A stretch of 26,327 nt of DNA from Bacteroides sp. UBA7333 (GTDB lineage: Bacteria; Bacteroidota; Bacteroidia; Bacteroidales; Bacteroidaceae): contig DKPN01000009.1 of NCBI GenBank assembly GCA_002471195.1, forward strand, positions 130,341 through 156,667, written 5' to 3'. Position numbers and translations under genes: made by a program. The notes under the pieces are model-generated. The model was not told the origin of the DNA. It did not search any database and saw nothing but the letters and a program-made list of their open reading frames with translations. Positions 1-9,544 of this stretch are shown here, piece by piece (positions within the stretch are counted from its first letter, which is position 1; each line of letters starts with the position of its first letter).

Positions 1-1
1 T

Positions 2-3000
2 GTTTTAAAGTGGATAGGCTGGATCATCCTAACCCCGATATTAATCTTTACCACTATAATGATATTATTGTACGTGCCCCCCGTACAAAACTTTATGCGT
101 AAACAAGTCAATAAGCATGTTTCTGCAGCGCTAGGTATGGATTTAAATGTAGGGCGTATTGATTTACGTTTTCCGTTAAATCTATTAGTTCGTAATGTTG
201 ATATTAGCCAGAAACAAGATACATTATTGCAACTTGGTAGTTTGAATGTTCGTGTACAGTTGATACCTTTGTTTAAAGGTCGCATTGATGTTGATAAAGT
301 TGCTCTAGATGATGTAAAAGTTAATTCGGGCAATTTAATTGAAGGAATGAATTTTAAAGGTGAACTCGGGCATTTCATGCTCGAAAGTCATGGCATCTTG
401 TTGGCAAAAGAGGAAGCACAAATAGATCAAGTGCTGCTTGAAAATACATTTATAGATTTGACACTGAATGATACTTCTACAGTTGAAAAGGTAGATACTA
501 CTTCCTCAAACTTCAAATGGAAATTTGACATTCGAAAAGTAAAGTTGCAAAATGTCGGTTTTCTAATGAATACACCTGTCGATTCGACCCAAATGCATAC
601 TTATCTTACTTCATTATCATTAAATGATATTTTAGTCGATTTAAATAAAGGGGCATATGGTGTACAAAATTTATTGTTGGATAAAGGGTCATTTAGTTTG
701 AATAAAGGCACTTCAAAACCAATAGATGGTTTTGATCCTTCTCATCTTGTTTTAAAGGATATTCAATTAGGAATAGACTCCGTAAGATATGACGGAAAAG
801 ATGTGAATGCAATCATCAATGAGTGTTCGATGTATGAGCGTTCGGGATTTAATGTTTCATCTTTAACCGCCCGTGTATTGTCTGATAGCATTTTAATTAA
901 AGTGCCTTATTTCAATTTAATTACTCCACATTCGAGTATTAATCTTACTGCACAAACCTATTGGAAATTAATAGATATGCCAACAACAGGCCGTTTGAAT
1001 GCTCGTTTTGATGCACGAATAGGAAAACAAGATGTAATGTTGTTGGCGGGTTCTATGCCCCAATCTTTTAAAGATGCATATCCTTCTTATCCTTTGATTA
1101 TACAAGCGGGCACAGATGGTAATTTAAAACAAATGCAAATATCACGTATGCGTGTTGATTTGCCAGGTGCTTTCAGCATAGATGGTGGTGGTGAGTTTTA
1201 TAACCTGAACGATTCTATTCGTCGATCGGGCAATATGGATTTGCAAATGCGAACCTACAATCTTGATTTTCTTACTGCACTTACCGATTTGAAACCTAAT
1301 GACCCTTTGGCAATTCCTGATAGTATGCAACTCAACATGAATGCAACATTAGAGGGCTCACAGATCGATGCCGACTTAATCTTAAAAGAAGCAATTGGTT
1401 CTTTGTCTCTTCAAGCCGGACTTAATATTGCAACAGAAGTTTACAAAGCAAATTTGAATATTACGGAGTTTCCGATACAAAACTTTTTGCCTAAAGATTC
1501 TATATATGATTTAACAGCCTCTATCAATGTGATAGGTAAGGGATTGAACCCTATTGCCCCCAAATCGATTGCTAATCTTAAAGCTTCAGTTGACAAATTG
1601 CAATATACTAATTTACATTTATCGGGGATTGATATTGATGCCGGAATAAAAAGCAGTATGGCACATGCTCATATTTCGATCGATAACTATTTGTTAAAAA
1701 TGCGTGCAGAGGCACAATATAATTTAGGTGTTTCATATCCGGATGGGAATGCTGATATTGATGTAGGCTTTGTAGACTTATATAAACTAGGTGTACTTCC
1801 TACACCATTGGCAAAGGATATTGCATTTACATTTTCAGGTGCCATAATGAAAGATAGTATTGCCGTTGATTTTAATTCAGGAGATTTAAAACTTGATTTA
1901 ACTTCAAACACAGGTCTGGATGAAGTGATAAAGCAAGGCTCTAAGTTGGGTAATGAAATTATCGATCAGCTATCTAATGGAGAGTTACAGATTAATGAAT
2001 TGCGTCAAACACTTCCCGATGTATTTTTGAATATCACAGCCGGCAAAGATAATCCGATTTCATGGTATCTTAAAACCAAAAAAATGTCTTATCGTGACAT
2101 TGATGTTAATCTAAGAGTAAATCCACACTCGGGCATTAATGGCGATTTGGCAATCTATAGTTTTAAAATTGATACATTACAGTTAGATACCATTTATTTT
2201 GATATTAAGCAAGATACGAGTTGTATTGCTTTTGATGGCGGCGTTATTAATGGGCCCACTAATCCACATATTGCTTTTAAATCGAATCTTGATCTGAAAC
2301 TTTGTAATAATGATGCCCAATTAACATTGCATTTTATAGATGGCAAAGGCAACACAGGATTGCTTTTTGGTATTAATGCTCGTCCATTGCGCGATGGGAA
2401 TACCAAAAGTAGTGGCCTGATGTTTACTTTAACTCCTGAGCATCCAATATTCGCATATCATAAATTTCAATATGTAGATAATAGTAACTGGATCTACTTG
2501 CATCATAACAAACGGGTATATGCGAATGTAAATATGCAAGATCCGCAAGGGGTAGGAGTTGTTATCAAATCATTATCAACCGATACCACATCACTTCAAA
2601 ATATTGATGTTGAATTGCGACGTATACAATTGGCTGATGTATTTAGCATTATTCCCTATATGCCAGATATTACCGGTTTATTTAGTATAGAGTGTCATTA
2701 TGTGCAAACAGAACATTCATTGCAATTATCTGCAGAGTCGACCATTGATTCTTTAACATATGAGAAGCAATCGGTAGGTAATATTTCTTTAGGTGCTTCA
2801 TGGTTGCCCGGTGAAAATGGTAAACAATATGTTACAACCTATCTCGGACACAATGGGAATGAAGTATTAACGGCGGACGGATCATTGTATCCTACTGTTC
2901 ATAAAAAAGACAGCATTACATTGAATGCAAGTTTTATGCATTTTCCAACTGATATTGCTAATGTATTTATACCTCAAGAACTAGTAAGCTTATCGGGAGA

Positions 3001-4507
3001 TATTGATGGTCAAGTAAATGTTGGCGGCTATCTAGATGCACCTATTGTTGCGGGTAATATTGTGATGGATAGTGTTACTGTGAAATCGGTCCAATATGGT
3101 GCACAATTTAGATTAGGTAATAATCCTCTTGTTATTAAAGACAGTCGCTTACAGTTCGATAAATACTCTATTTATACCACATCAAATAATCCATTTACAA
3201 TTAATGGATATATTGACTTTAGAGATTTAACTAAGCCCATGGCAAATTTGAAACTTCATGCAGCCAATTATGAGGTATTGAACGCAAAGAAGACCAAAGA
3301 AAGTATGGTGTATGGTAAAGCATATGTTGACTTAGATGCAACTATCAAAGGACCATTAAGTCATTTGCAGATGCGCGGTGGTATATCTTTGTTGAATAAT
3401 ACAAATATAACATACGTATTGAGCGATTCTCCTTTAACCGTTCAAGATCGTTTAAGTGGATTAGTAACCTTTACTAACTTCAATGATACAACAGCTATCA
3501 TAAAAAGTGATGAACCTGCTGTGTCGTTTGGAGGGCTCGATTTGGTCATGGGAATTGAAATAGCTCCAGCCGTACAGTTTAATGTTGATTTGAGTGCAGA
3601 TCAATCCAATAAAGTCGAAGTTCAGGGTGGTGGTAATTTATCATTTAAATATACACCTCAAGGTGTAATGACATTGACAGGTCGATATACTTTAACCAGT
3701 GGTTCTATACAAATGTCTTTACCTGTTATCCCATTAAAAGAATTCCAAATACAAAGTGGAAGTTATGTTGAGTGGATGGGAAATCCCATGGACCCATTGT
3801 TGAATATAACCGCGAATGAGAAAGTGAGATCGTCGGTTGCAATGGATAATGGTTCATCTCAAATGGTGAATTTTGTTGTTTCGATTGTTGTAAAAAATCG
3901 TCTCGAAAATCTATCTTTGGCTTTTGATCTTAGTGCTCCTGATAATGCTGAAGTGCAAAATCAACTTGCAATGATGGGACCCGACGAACGAGGAAAACAA
4001 GCTGTGGCAATGTTGGCTACTGGCATTTATTTGGCCGATTCGGGCTCGAGTGGTGGTTTTAATATGGGCAGTGCCTTGAATAGTGTATTGTCAAGTCAGC
4101 TAAACTCGTTAATGGGAAATATTAAAAATGCCAATTTGAGTGTAGGTGTCGAAAATAATACATCGGATGTGGGTGGAAAACAGACTGATTATAGCTTCAG
4201 TTATTCACAGCGCTTCTTTAATAATAGATTCCAAATTATTATCGGTGGCCAAGTATCTACAGGCGCAGACGTTACTTACAATGCAGAGTCATTCATTAAT
4301 AATATATCATTAGAATATCGATTAGATGAATCGGCCACACGATATATTCGTGTATTCTATGATAAAAACTATGAATCGTTGCTAGAAGGAGAAATCACTG
4401 AGGGAGGTGTCGGTTTAGTGTTACGTAAAAAAATCGATAAATTGAGTGAGTTATTTATCTTTAAACGAAAGAAAAAAGTACAAAACGAAGTGAAGGAAAA
4501 TGAGTAA
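2..4507 (+). CDS. tamB: TamB-like translocation/assembly module protein, 5' truncated by window edge
   Basis: TamB is a long AsmA-like beta-rich protein anchored in the inner membrane that spans the periplasm and works with an Omp85 partner in outer-membrane biogenesis. The first ATG in the window is at 59, but the frame stays open to base 2 and encodes a hydrophobic stretch (KWIGWIILTPILIF...) running into ILLYVPPVQNF. This is the N-terminal transmembrane anchor typical of Bacteroidetes TamB, so the true start lies outside the window. Counting from 59 there are 1482 codons, close to full length. The body is repetitive beta-strand sequence; the C-terminal third (about 1100-1460) resembles the TamB/DUF490 domain and ends in RVFYDKNYESLLEGEITEGG followed by a basic tail. 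The stop overlaps the tamL start by 8 bp, implying translational coupling. The family call is firm; cargo is unknown. Confidence 0.93.
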   Translation, partial: VLKWIGWIILTPILIFTTIMILLYVPPVQNFMRKQVNKHVSAALGMDLNVGRIDLRFPLNLLVRNVDISQKQDTLLQLGSLNVRVQLIPLFKGRIDVDKVALDDVKVNSGNLIEGMNFKGELGHFMLESHGILLAKEEAQIDQVLLENTFIDLTLNDTSTVEKVDTTSSNFKWKFDIRKVKLQNVGFLMNTPVDSTQMHTYLTSLSLNDILVDLNKGAYGVQNLLLDKGSFSLNKGTSKPIDGFDPSHLVLKDIQLGIDSVRYDGKDVNAIINECSMYERSGFNVSSLTARVLSDSILIKVPYFNLITPHSSINLTAQTYWKLIDMPTTGRLNARFDARIGKQDVMLLAGSMPQSFKDAYPSYPLIIQAGTDGNLKQMQISRMRVDLPGAFSIDGGGEFYNLNDSIRRSGNMDLQMRTYNLDFLTALTDLKPNDPLAIPDSMQLNMNATLEGSQIDADLILKEAIGSLSLQAGLNIATEVYKANLNITEFPIQNFLPKDSIYDLTASINVIGKGLNPIAPKSIANLKASVDKLQYTNLHLSGIDIDAGIKSSMAHAHISIDNYLLKMRAEAQYNLGVSYPDGNADIDVGFVDLYKLGVLPTPLAKDIAFTFSGAIMKDSIAVDFNSGDLKLDLTSNTGLDEVIKQGSKLGNEIIDQLSNGELQINELRQTLPDVFLNITAGKDNPISWYLKTKKMSYRDIDVNLRVNPHSGINGDLAIYSFKIDTLQLDTIYFDIKQDTSCIAFDGGVINGPTNPHIAFKSNLDLKLCNNDAQLTLHFIDGKGNTGLLFGINARPLRDGNTKSSGLMFTLTPEHPIFAYHKFQYVDNSNWIYLHHNKRVYANVNMQDPQGVGVVIKSLSTDTTSLQNIDVELRRIQLADVFSIIPYMPDITGLFSIECHYVQTEHSLQLSAESTIDSLTYEKQSVGNISLGASWLPGENGKQYVTTYLGHNGNEVLTADGSLYPTVHKKDSITLNASFMHFPTDIANVFIPQELVSLSGDIDGQVNVGGYLDAPIVAGNIVMDSVTVKSVQYGAQFRLGNNPLVIKDSRLQFDKYSIYTTSNNPFTINGYIDFRDLTKPMANLKLHAANYEVLNAKKTKESMVYGKAYVDLDATIKGPLSHLQMRGGISLLNNTNITYVLSDSPLTVQDRLSGLVTFTNFNDTTAIIKSDEPAVSFGGLDLVMGIEIAPAVQFNVDLSADQSNKVEVQGGGNLSFKYTPQGVMTLTGRYTLTSGSIQMSLPVIPLKEFQIQSGSYVEWMGNPMDPLLNITANEKVRSSVAMDNGSSQMVNFVVSIVVKNRLENLSLAFDLSAPDNAEVQNQLAMMGPDERGKQAVAMLATGIYLADSGSSGGFNMGSALNSVLSSQLNSLMGNIKNANLSVGVENNTSDVGGKQTDYSFSYSQRFFNNRFQIIIGGQVSTGADVTYNAESFINNISLEYRLDESATRYIRVFYDKNYESLLEGEITEGGVGLVLRKKIDKLSELFIFKRKKKVQNEVKENE

Positions 4508-6851
4508 AACGATTTTTACTAAAATAATAAGTATATTAATTACGGTAGTTTTAATGGGATTGACAGTTTCTTGTTCAACCACAAAAAATCTACCGGAAGG
4601 GGAAGTCTTGTATACCGGATATAAGGTGAATTATCAATCGAAACCAACAACTAAGATTGGTGTAACAGCCGAAAGCGAAATCAATTCAGCTTTAAATAAA
4701 GCTCCTTCAACAAAGATATTAGGATTTATACCTTTGCCTTTTGGTATGTGGGTTTATAATGATTTTGTAAAGTACAAAAAAGGATTTGGAAAGTGGATTT
4801 TCAATAAATTTGCTGCAAAACCGGTTTTTATTTCTACGGTCAATCCTGAAGTTCGTACTAAAATAGCCAAAAATCTATTGCAAGATTATGGCTATTTTAA
4901 TGGTACTTCCGATTATCACGTTATTGTTGACCCAAAAGATTCTTTAAAAGCACAGATTACTTATGATATAGATTTAAAAAATCCATATTTTATCGACACC
5001 TTATATTATAAAGGCTTTACCCCTAATGTGATGAACATTATGGAACGGACGAAAAAACGTTCCTATATATATCCTGGTATACAATTTAATGTTCCGGACC
5101 TTGATCAGGAACGCAACCGTATCAGTACTATGTTGCGCAACTTAGGTTACTTTTATTTCCGCCCCGATTATTTAGTTTATCAGGCCGATACTACAATAGT
5201 AAGGGAAGGACATGTTATGATGCGTATGGTTCCTGCCGCCGGTATCCCGGCAGTAGCTCAAAAGCAATATTATGTAGGTGATGTTACTGTGGATATATTA
5301 GGCAAAGATGGTCAGATACCCAATAAAACAACTGAGTATAAGGGTATGAAAATCAATTATTATGATAAGTTGAAAGTCCGTCCTTCAATGATGTATCGAT
5401 GGATTAACTATCAGGCATATATTAAAAATGATTCCATTCGCCTACTTCAAAGTAAGCGTTTATATAGTCAATATCGCCAGCAACGTATACAAGAAAAGAT
5501 TGCACAAACAGGTATATTCTCATTCATGGATTTACAGTATATACCTCGAGATACGTTGGCTACTTGTGATACGTTGGATGTTAGTTTACAAGCGACTTTA
5601 GGAAAACCGTTGGATGCTGAGTTTGGTGTCAACGTATTAGTAAAAAGTACCGATCAAGCTGGTCCCGGTGCTGCTTTTTCGCTCACCAAAAATAATGTTT
5701 TTGGAGGAGGAGAAAGCTGGAATGTCACATTAAAAGGTTCTTATGAATGGCAGATTGGAAAAAGTAGAGGTGGAGGAGGATCTTCAATGAATAGCTGGGA
5801 AATGGGAGCATCTACCTCTCTATCCTTTCCACGTATATTATTTCCTACTTTCGGGAAACGAGAATATGATTTTCAAGCAACAACTACATTTAAAATATAT
5901 GCCGAACAGTTGAATCGCGCTAAATATTATCGTTTATTGGCTTTTGGAGGAAATGCTACCTATGATTTTCAGCCCTCTAGTGTTAGAAAATTCAGCGTAA
6001 CACCATTTCGTTTGACATTTAATGTTTTGCAAAAGCAGACCGATGAGTTTAAACAAATAGCGGAAACGAATCCGGCACTATATCTCAGTTTGGAAAATCA
6101 ATTTATTCCTGCAATGGATTTTTCATATACTTATGATAACTCATCAAAAAGAGGTGTTAAAAACCCAATATGGTGGCAAACTAGTTTTACCTCGGCTGGT
6201 AATATTGTTTCTTGTTTTTATGCAATGTTTGGACATTCATTTAAGGAAAAAAATAAAGGGCTTCTTGGAACTCCTTTTGCTCAATTTGTGAAGTTGTCAA
6301 CAGATTATCGTTACTTATGGAATATAGATTCTAAAAATGCTGTTGCAATGCGGGTAGCAGGAGGTGTTTTATGGGCTTATGGCAACAAAGATATTGCACC
6401 TTATACAGAACAATACTTTGTTGGTGGTGCAAACAGCATTAGAGCATTTCCTGTAAGAGGTTTAGGACCGGGTGGCACAAAACCGCACACTGGTAAATAT
6501 GGGTATCTAGATCAAGTTGGTAATGTACGTTTAGAAGCTAATATCGAATATCGTTTTCCAATATGGGGTGATATACATGGAGCTGTGTTTCTAGATGCCG
6601 GTAATATTTGGAATATGCGTTATGACTCTACAAAGCCAGAAGCACAATTGAAACTGAAAACATTGCCGAAACAAATCGCATTGGGAACAGGTGTTGGTAT
6701 CAGATACGATCTTGATTTTCTTGTATTCCGTCTAGATTGGGGTATCCCATTGCATGATCCATGGGAAACAGGCAAAAAGGGTTATTATAATATTGAAGGG
6801 AAATTTATAAAGCAAACAGCTCTTAACTTTGCCATTGGTTATCCATTCTAA
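4500..6851 (+). CDS. tamL: TamL, lipoprotein form of the TamA/BamA-family outer-membrane protein
   Basis: Outer-membrane Omp85 protein of 783 residues, the presumed partner of the adjacent TamB. The N-terminus is a signal peptide ending in LTVSC with the lipidation cysteine at residue 25. A lipid anchor on a TamA-like protein is the hallmark of TamL in Bacteroidetes. Residues about 60-360 form the periplasmic POTRA-like region. About 390-783 is a 16-strand-type beta barrel (Bac_surface_Ag) closing with an aromatic C-terminus, IGYPF. The L6-loop motif appears as GGANSIRAFPVRGLGPG (642-658), so the usual VRGF is IRAF here, with the key Arg at 648. The start codon lies inside the tamB 3' end (AAATGAGTAA). 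BamA is the alternative, but the lipobox and tamB linkage favour TamL. Confidence 0.9.
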   Translation: MSKTIFTKIISILITVVLMGLTVSCSTTKNLPEGEVLYTGYKVNYQSKPTTKIGVTAESEINSALNKAPSTKILGFIPLPFGMWVYNDFVKYKKGFGKWIFNKFAAKPVFISTVNPEVRTKIAKNLLQDYGYFNGTSDYHVIVDPKDSLKAQITYDIDLKNPYFIDTLYYKGFTPNVMNIMERTKKRSYIYPGIQFNVPDLDQERNRISTMLRNLGYFYFRPDYLVYQADTTIVREGHVMMRMVPAAGIPAVAQKQYYVGDVTVDILGKDGQIPNKTTEYKGMKINYYDKLKVRPSMMYRWINYQAYIKNDSIRLLQSKRLYSQYRQQRIQEKIAQTGIFSFMDLQYIPRDTLATCDTLDVSLQATLGKPLDAEFGVNVLVKSTDQAGPGAAFSLTKNNVFGGGESWNVTLKGSYEWQIGKSRGGGGSSMNSWEMGASTSLSFPRILFPTFGKREYDFQATTTFKIYAEQLNRAKYYRLLAFGGNATYDFQPSSVRKFSVTPFRLTFNVLQKQTDEFKQIAETNPALYLSLENQFIPAMDFSYTYDNSSKRGVKNPIWWQTSFTSAGNIVSCFYAMFGHSFKEKNKGLLGTPFAQFVKLSTDYRYLWNIDSKNAVAMRVAGGVLWAYGNKDIAPYTEQYFVGGANSIRAFPVRGLGPGGTKPHTGKYGYLDQVGNVRLEANIEYRFPIWGDIHGAVFLDAGNIWNMRYDSTKPEAQLKLKTLPKQIALGTGVGIRYDLDFLVFRLDWGIPLHDPWETGKKGYYNIEGKFIKQTALNFAIGYPF

Positions 6852-6861
6852 TAGTTTATCA

Positions 6862-6876
6862 TTGATATTGTATCAA
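6862..6876 (+). terminator. Weak hairpin after tamL
   Basis: TTGATA and TATCAA (6 bp arms, 3 nt loop) lie 11 bp after the tamL stop and are followed by ATTTTG. The stem is short and AT-only, so this is at best an inefficient terminator. No better candidate exists in the 122 bp gap. Confidence 0.25.
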
Positions 6877-6916
6877 ATTTTGCATGAGTTTTATATTTAT
6901 ACAATATTTAAAATAC

Positions 6917-6924
6917 TAACTTTG
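6917..6924 (+). promoter_or_regulatory. Bacteroidetes -7 box for the nucleotidyltransferase gene
   Basis: TAACTTTG matches the Bacteroidetes primary-sigma -7 consensus TAnnTTTG exactly and lies 49 bp before the ATG at 6974. No good TTG/TTTG is found at the expected -33 spacing; the nearest TTTG (6879-6882) is too far upstream. The call rests on the -7 box alone. Confidence 0.5.
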
Positions 6925-6973
6925 CAACATAATATCACAAAATATTAATATAACTATATTTATATACACAACT

Positions 6974-7876
6974 ATGAAACCAACTTTATTTGTGCTTGCT
7001 GCCGGTATGGGCAGTCGTTACGGAGGTTTAAAACAACTTGATGGACTAGGTCCAAATGGCGAAACAATTATGGATTACTCTATCTATGATGCTATTCGTG
7101 GTGGATTTGGCAAAGTTGTATTCGTTATTAGAAAAGATTTCGAACAAGATTTTCGCGATAAAATTCTAAGCAAATATGAAAACCATATTCCAGTAGAACT
7201 TGTATTTCAAGATTTGAATAATTTACCTGAAGGTTTTACTTGTCCAGCTGATCGTGTTAAACCTTGGGGGACAAATCATGCTGTTTTGATGGGTAAAGGT
7301 GTAATTAATGAACCATTTGCAGTAATCAATGCCGATGATTTTTACGGACGTGACAGTTTTGCTGTATTGGGTAAGGCGCTATCTGAAATGACAGGCAAAA
7401 CGAATGACTATTGCATGATTGGTTATCGCGTAGGAAACACTTTGAGTGAAAGTGGTAGCGTAGCACGTGGTGTTTGTGGTACCGATGCTGATGGTTATTT
7501 GACAACTGTTGTTGAAAGAACAGCAATCGAACGCATTGACGGAAAAGTTTCATTTACAGATGAAAACGGTGTGATGCAAACGATTGAAGATAATACTCCT
7601 GTTTCAATGAATATGTGGGGATTCACACCAGATTATTTTGAATATTCTGAAGCTGATTTCAAACAATTCTTAACAGAAAATATGGACAATTTGAAAGCTG
7701 AATACTTTATTCCTTTATTGGTAAACAAGCTGGTAAATGAAGGTACTGCAAAAGTGAAAGTGTTAGATACAACTAGTAAATGGTTTGGTGTGACTTACGC
7801 TGCCGATCGTCAAGGTGTAGTTGATAAAATTGAAGCTTTGATTGCATCAGGTGAATATCCTCAGAAGTTATTTTAA
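6974..7876 (+). CDS. NTP-transferase family nucleotidyltransferase (sugar-1-phosphate type)
   Basis: A 300-residue protein with the nucleotidyltransferase Rossmann-like fold. The N-terminal nucleotide-binding signature is LAAGMGSRYGGLKQ (residues 8-21). NADDFYG (119-125) carries the acidic pair D121/D122 expected to bind metal and nucleotide. GTNHAVLMG is the base/sugar contact region. Family members transfer NMP from an NTP to a sugar-1-phosphate or similar phosphate. Related Bacteroidetes proteins are usually annotated only as 'nucleotidyltransferase', and the substrate cannot be read from sequence; UTP-glucose-1-phosphate uridylyltransferase is one possibility. It appears monocistronic, with its own -7 box upstream and a strong terminator 15 bp downstream. 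Confidence 0.85.
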   Translation: MKPTLFVLAAGMGSRYGGLKQLDGLGPNGETIMDYSIYDAIRGGFGKVVFVIRKDFEQDFRDKILSKYENHIPVELVFQDLNNLPEGFTCPADRVKPWGTNHAVLMGKGVINEPFAVINADDFYGRDSFAVLGKALSEMTGKTNDYCMIGYRVGNTLSESGSVARGVCGTDADGYLTTVVERTAIERIDGKVSFTDENGVMQTIEDNTPVSMNMWGFTPDYFEYSEADFKQFLTENMDNLKAEYFIPLLVNKLVNEGTAKVKVLDTTSKWFGVTYAADRQGVVDKIEALIASGEYPQKLF

Positions 7877-7891
7877 TTATATAATAACATA

Positions 7892-7935
7892 TATACAAAA
7901 AAGGAAAAGTCATTGGCTTTTCCTTTTTTTGTATA
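7892..7935 (+). terminator. Strong hairpin terminator after the nucleotidyltransferase gene
   Basis: TATACAAAAAAGGAAAAG (7892-7909) pairs with the reverse complement at 7917-7935 with a single bulged T; the loop is TCATTGG. The A6/T7 runs inside the stem allow function on either strand. The 3' arm overlaps the promoter of the next gene. Confidence 0.85.
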
Positions 7936-7941
7936 CATTTG
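7913..7941 (+). promoter_or_regulatory. Promoter of the S41 peptidase gene, overlapping the terminator
   Basis: TTG (7913-7915), an 18 bp gap, then TACATTTG (7934-7941), an exact TAnnTTTG match. The TTG lies in the loop of the preceding terminator hairpin and the -7 box begins in its 3' arm. The predicted start of transcription is only about 15 bp before the ATG at 7963, giving a very short leader. Confidence 0.6.
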
Positions 7942-7962
7942 TCTTTCTATTATTAACCTTTA

Positions 7963-9351
7963 ATGAAAATTTATATGAAAAGATATCATTCTCCTATTTT
8001 TTTCGTATTTATAGTTTCGTTCTTATTATTGTCATGCAATGATGATTCTACTAAAAAAGATAACGACGTGCTATCAACCAACCAATGGATTGAAGCGAAT
8101 ATGCGTCATTGGTATTATTGGTATCATCAAATACCTTCATCAAGTAAATTAAACTTTAGTAATAATCCAGAGGCATTTTTCGAAACTTTATTGTCTCCTG
8201 AGGATGGTAAAAATACTTATCATTATTCTACTATAAATAAAAAAGTAGGTATCACCACTCGGAAATCAAATAGTGAACCTGTATTGGGTTTTGAATTTCA
8301 GGCATACATGTTTGAAAATTCGCATATTGCAATTAATGTGCTTTATGTATTGCCCAATTCGCCGGCAGATAAAAAAGGAATAAAACGCGGACAGTGGATA
8401 CATCGTATAAATAATGTATTGATTCAGGCTAACGATATAAAACTTCTGCGATCGAATCAAACTTTGACATTGGGATTGAACGACACTTGGCAAAATAACA
8501 CTCCATTAATGAATGTCAATATTGCTCCTGAAGTAATAGAAGATGATCCGGTTTTCTATTCATCGGTTATAACTGGTCAAGACACTGGCATGAGGAGGGT
8601 AGGATATCTAGTCTATAATCATTTCACGTCCGGTCCAAATGGTGATGATGATTTAACTTATAATAATAGGTTGAAAAGTGAATTCTCAAAATTTAAGGCT
8701 GCTGGTGTAAATGAGTTTATTTTAGATTTGCGTTACAATGGTGGTGGATTGGTAACGTGTGCTCAATTATTATCTCAAATGCTTTCTCCTCAAGCTTCAT
8801 TAGGAGGGGTTTTTTGTGAAACGCATTACAATGATAAGGTTAACAAAAACGTGTTATATAATTTACAACCCAACAAAGAAAATCTCGATTTAACTCGTTT
8901 GTTTGTACTTACAACAAATCGTACAGCCTCTGCCTCAGAAGCTGTTATTAACGGTTTACGACCTTATTATGATGTTGTGTTGATTGGGGATCGTACCGAG
9001 GGAAAAAATGTCGGTTCAATAACCTTGAGCGATCATAAATACGAATATGAATTGCACCCGATTGTATGTAAGGTTTTTAATTCTAGAAGGGAGTCGAATT
9101 ACGAAAATGGTTTTAGTCCAAATTGGCAAGCCAAAGGCAGACAATTGTTACTAGAATCGCCTGTTGAATTTGGCGATAGAACTAACGACTTGTTTTTGAA
9201 TGTTGCTTTGCAAATGATTAGAGGCGAGGTTACACGGACAAGAAGTTTATCAACTGACACGTTGCAAATTAAATCTATTTATAACTCACTACTTGAACAC
9301 CCAAATCGTGGAATGCGATTAGGTACTATATATATGGATACCGATTTATAG
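7963..9351 (+). CDS. S41 family (C-terminal processing) serine peptidase, lipoprotein
   Basis: A 462-residue exported protease. The signal peptide ends in a canonical lipobox, LLSC, with lipidated Cys25 followed by NDD. An acidic stretch just after the Cys resembles the surface-export signal of Bacteroidetes lipoproteins (inference). Residues about 94-165 are PDZ-like (LGFEF...NSPADKKGIKRGQWIHRINN). The S41 catalytic domain follows, with FILDLRYNGGG and TASASEA. By alignment to tail-specific proteases the nucleophile is Ser323, and the general base is Lys348 in RTEGKNVG, exactly 25 residues later as in Prc. It therefore looks active. ATG at 7963 is used; ATG at 7975 would also keep the signal peptide. 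It sits alone between its own promoter and the next promoter. The substrate is unknown. Confidence 0.9.
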   Translation: MKIYMKRYHSPIFFVFIVSFLLLSCNDDSTKKDNDVLSTNQWIEANMRHWYYWYHQIPSSSKLNFSNNPEAFFETLLSPEDGKNTYHYSTINKKVGITTRKSNSEPVLGFEFQAYMFENSHIAINVLYVLPNSPADKKGIKRGQWIHRINNVLIQANDIKLLRSNQTLTLGLNDTWQNNTPLMNVNIAPEVIEDDPVFYSSVITGQDTGMRRVGYLVYNHFTSGPNGDDDLTYNNRLKSEFSKFKAAGVNEFILDLRYNGGGLVTCAQLLSQMLSPQASLGGVFCETHYNDKVNKNVLYNLQPNKENLDLTRLFVLTTNRTASASEAVINGLRPYYDVVLIGDRTEGKNVGSITLSDHKYEYELHPIVCKVFNSRRESNYENGFSPNWQAKGRQLLLESPVEFGDRTNDLFLNVALQMIRGEVTRTRSLSTDTLQIKSIYNSLLEHPNRGMRLGTIYMDTDL

Positions 9352-9430
9352 CATATCAAACATTTGTATATTGGCTTTTAATACAGGTTGTCATTATAAT
9401 CAATATTATGAGTCTGATTCTCGATTCTAT

Positions 9431-9458
9431 GAATATGATTATATAGTTTTTCATATTC
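9431..9458 (+). terminator. AT-rich hairpin after the S41 peptidase gene
   Basis: GAATATGA (9431-9438) and TCATATTC (9451-9458) form a perfect 8 bp inverted repeat around a 12 nt loop, followed by TTTTCCTT. The stem is AT-rich and the loop long, so terminator function is plausible but weak. It lies 79 bp after the stop and 19 bp before the next promoter. Confidence 0.35.
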
Positions 9459-9477
9459 TTTTCCTTATAACATCGAA

Positions 9478-9506
9478 TTGCTACAAGTAATTTATCGCTA
9501 TCTTTG
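9478..9506 (+). promoter_or_regulatory. Promoter of the ABC-F / M13 transcript
   Basis: TTG (9478-9480), an 18 bp gap, then TATCTTTG (9499-9506), an exact match to TAnnTTTG with the same spacing as the promoter at 7913. The predicted transcript starts about 30 bp before the ATG at 9545. Confidence 0.7.
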
Positions 9507-9544
9507 TAGTCTTCAATAATTAAAGACGAATTTTATAGCGCAAT

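Noticed and set aside
7842..8042. 66-codon plus-strand frame across the nucleotidyltransferase stop and S41 start
   Set aside because: It runs through the terminator hairpin and two real genes in another frame; no ribosome site or homology seen.
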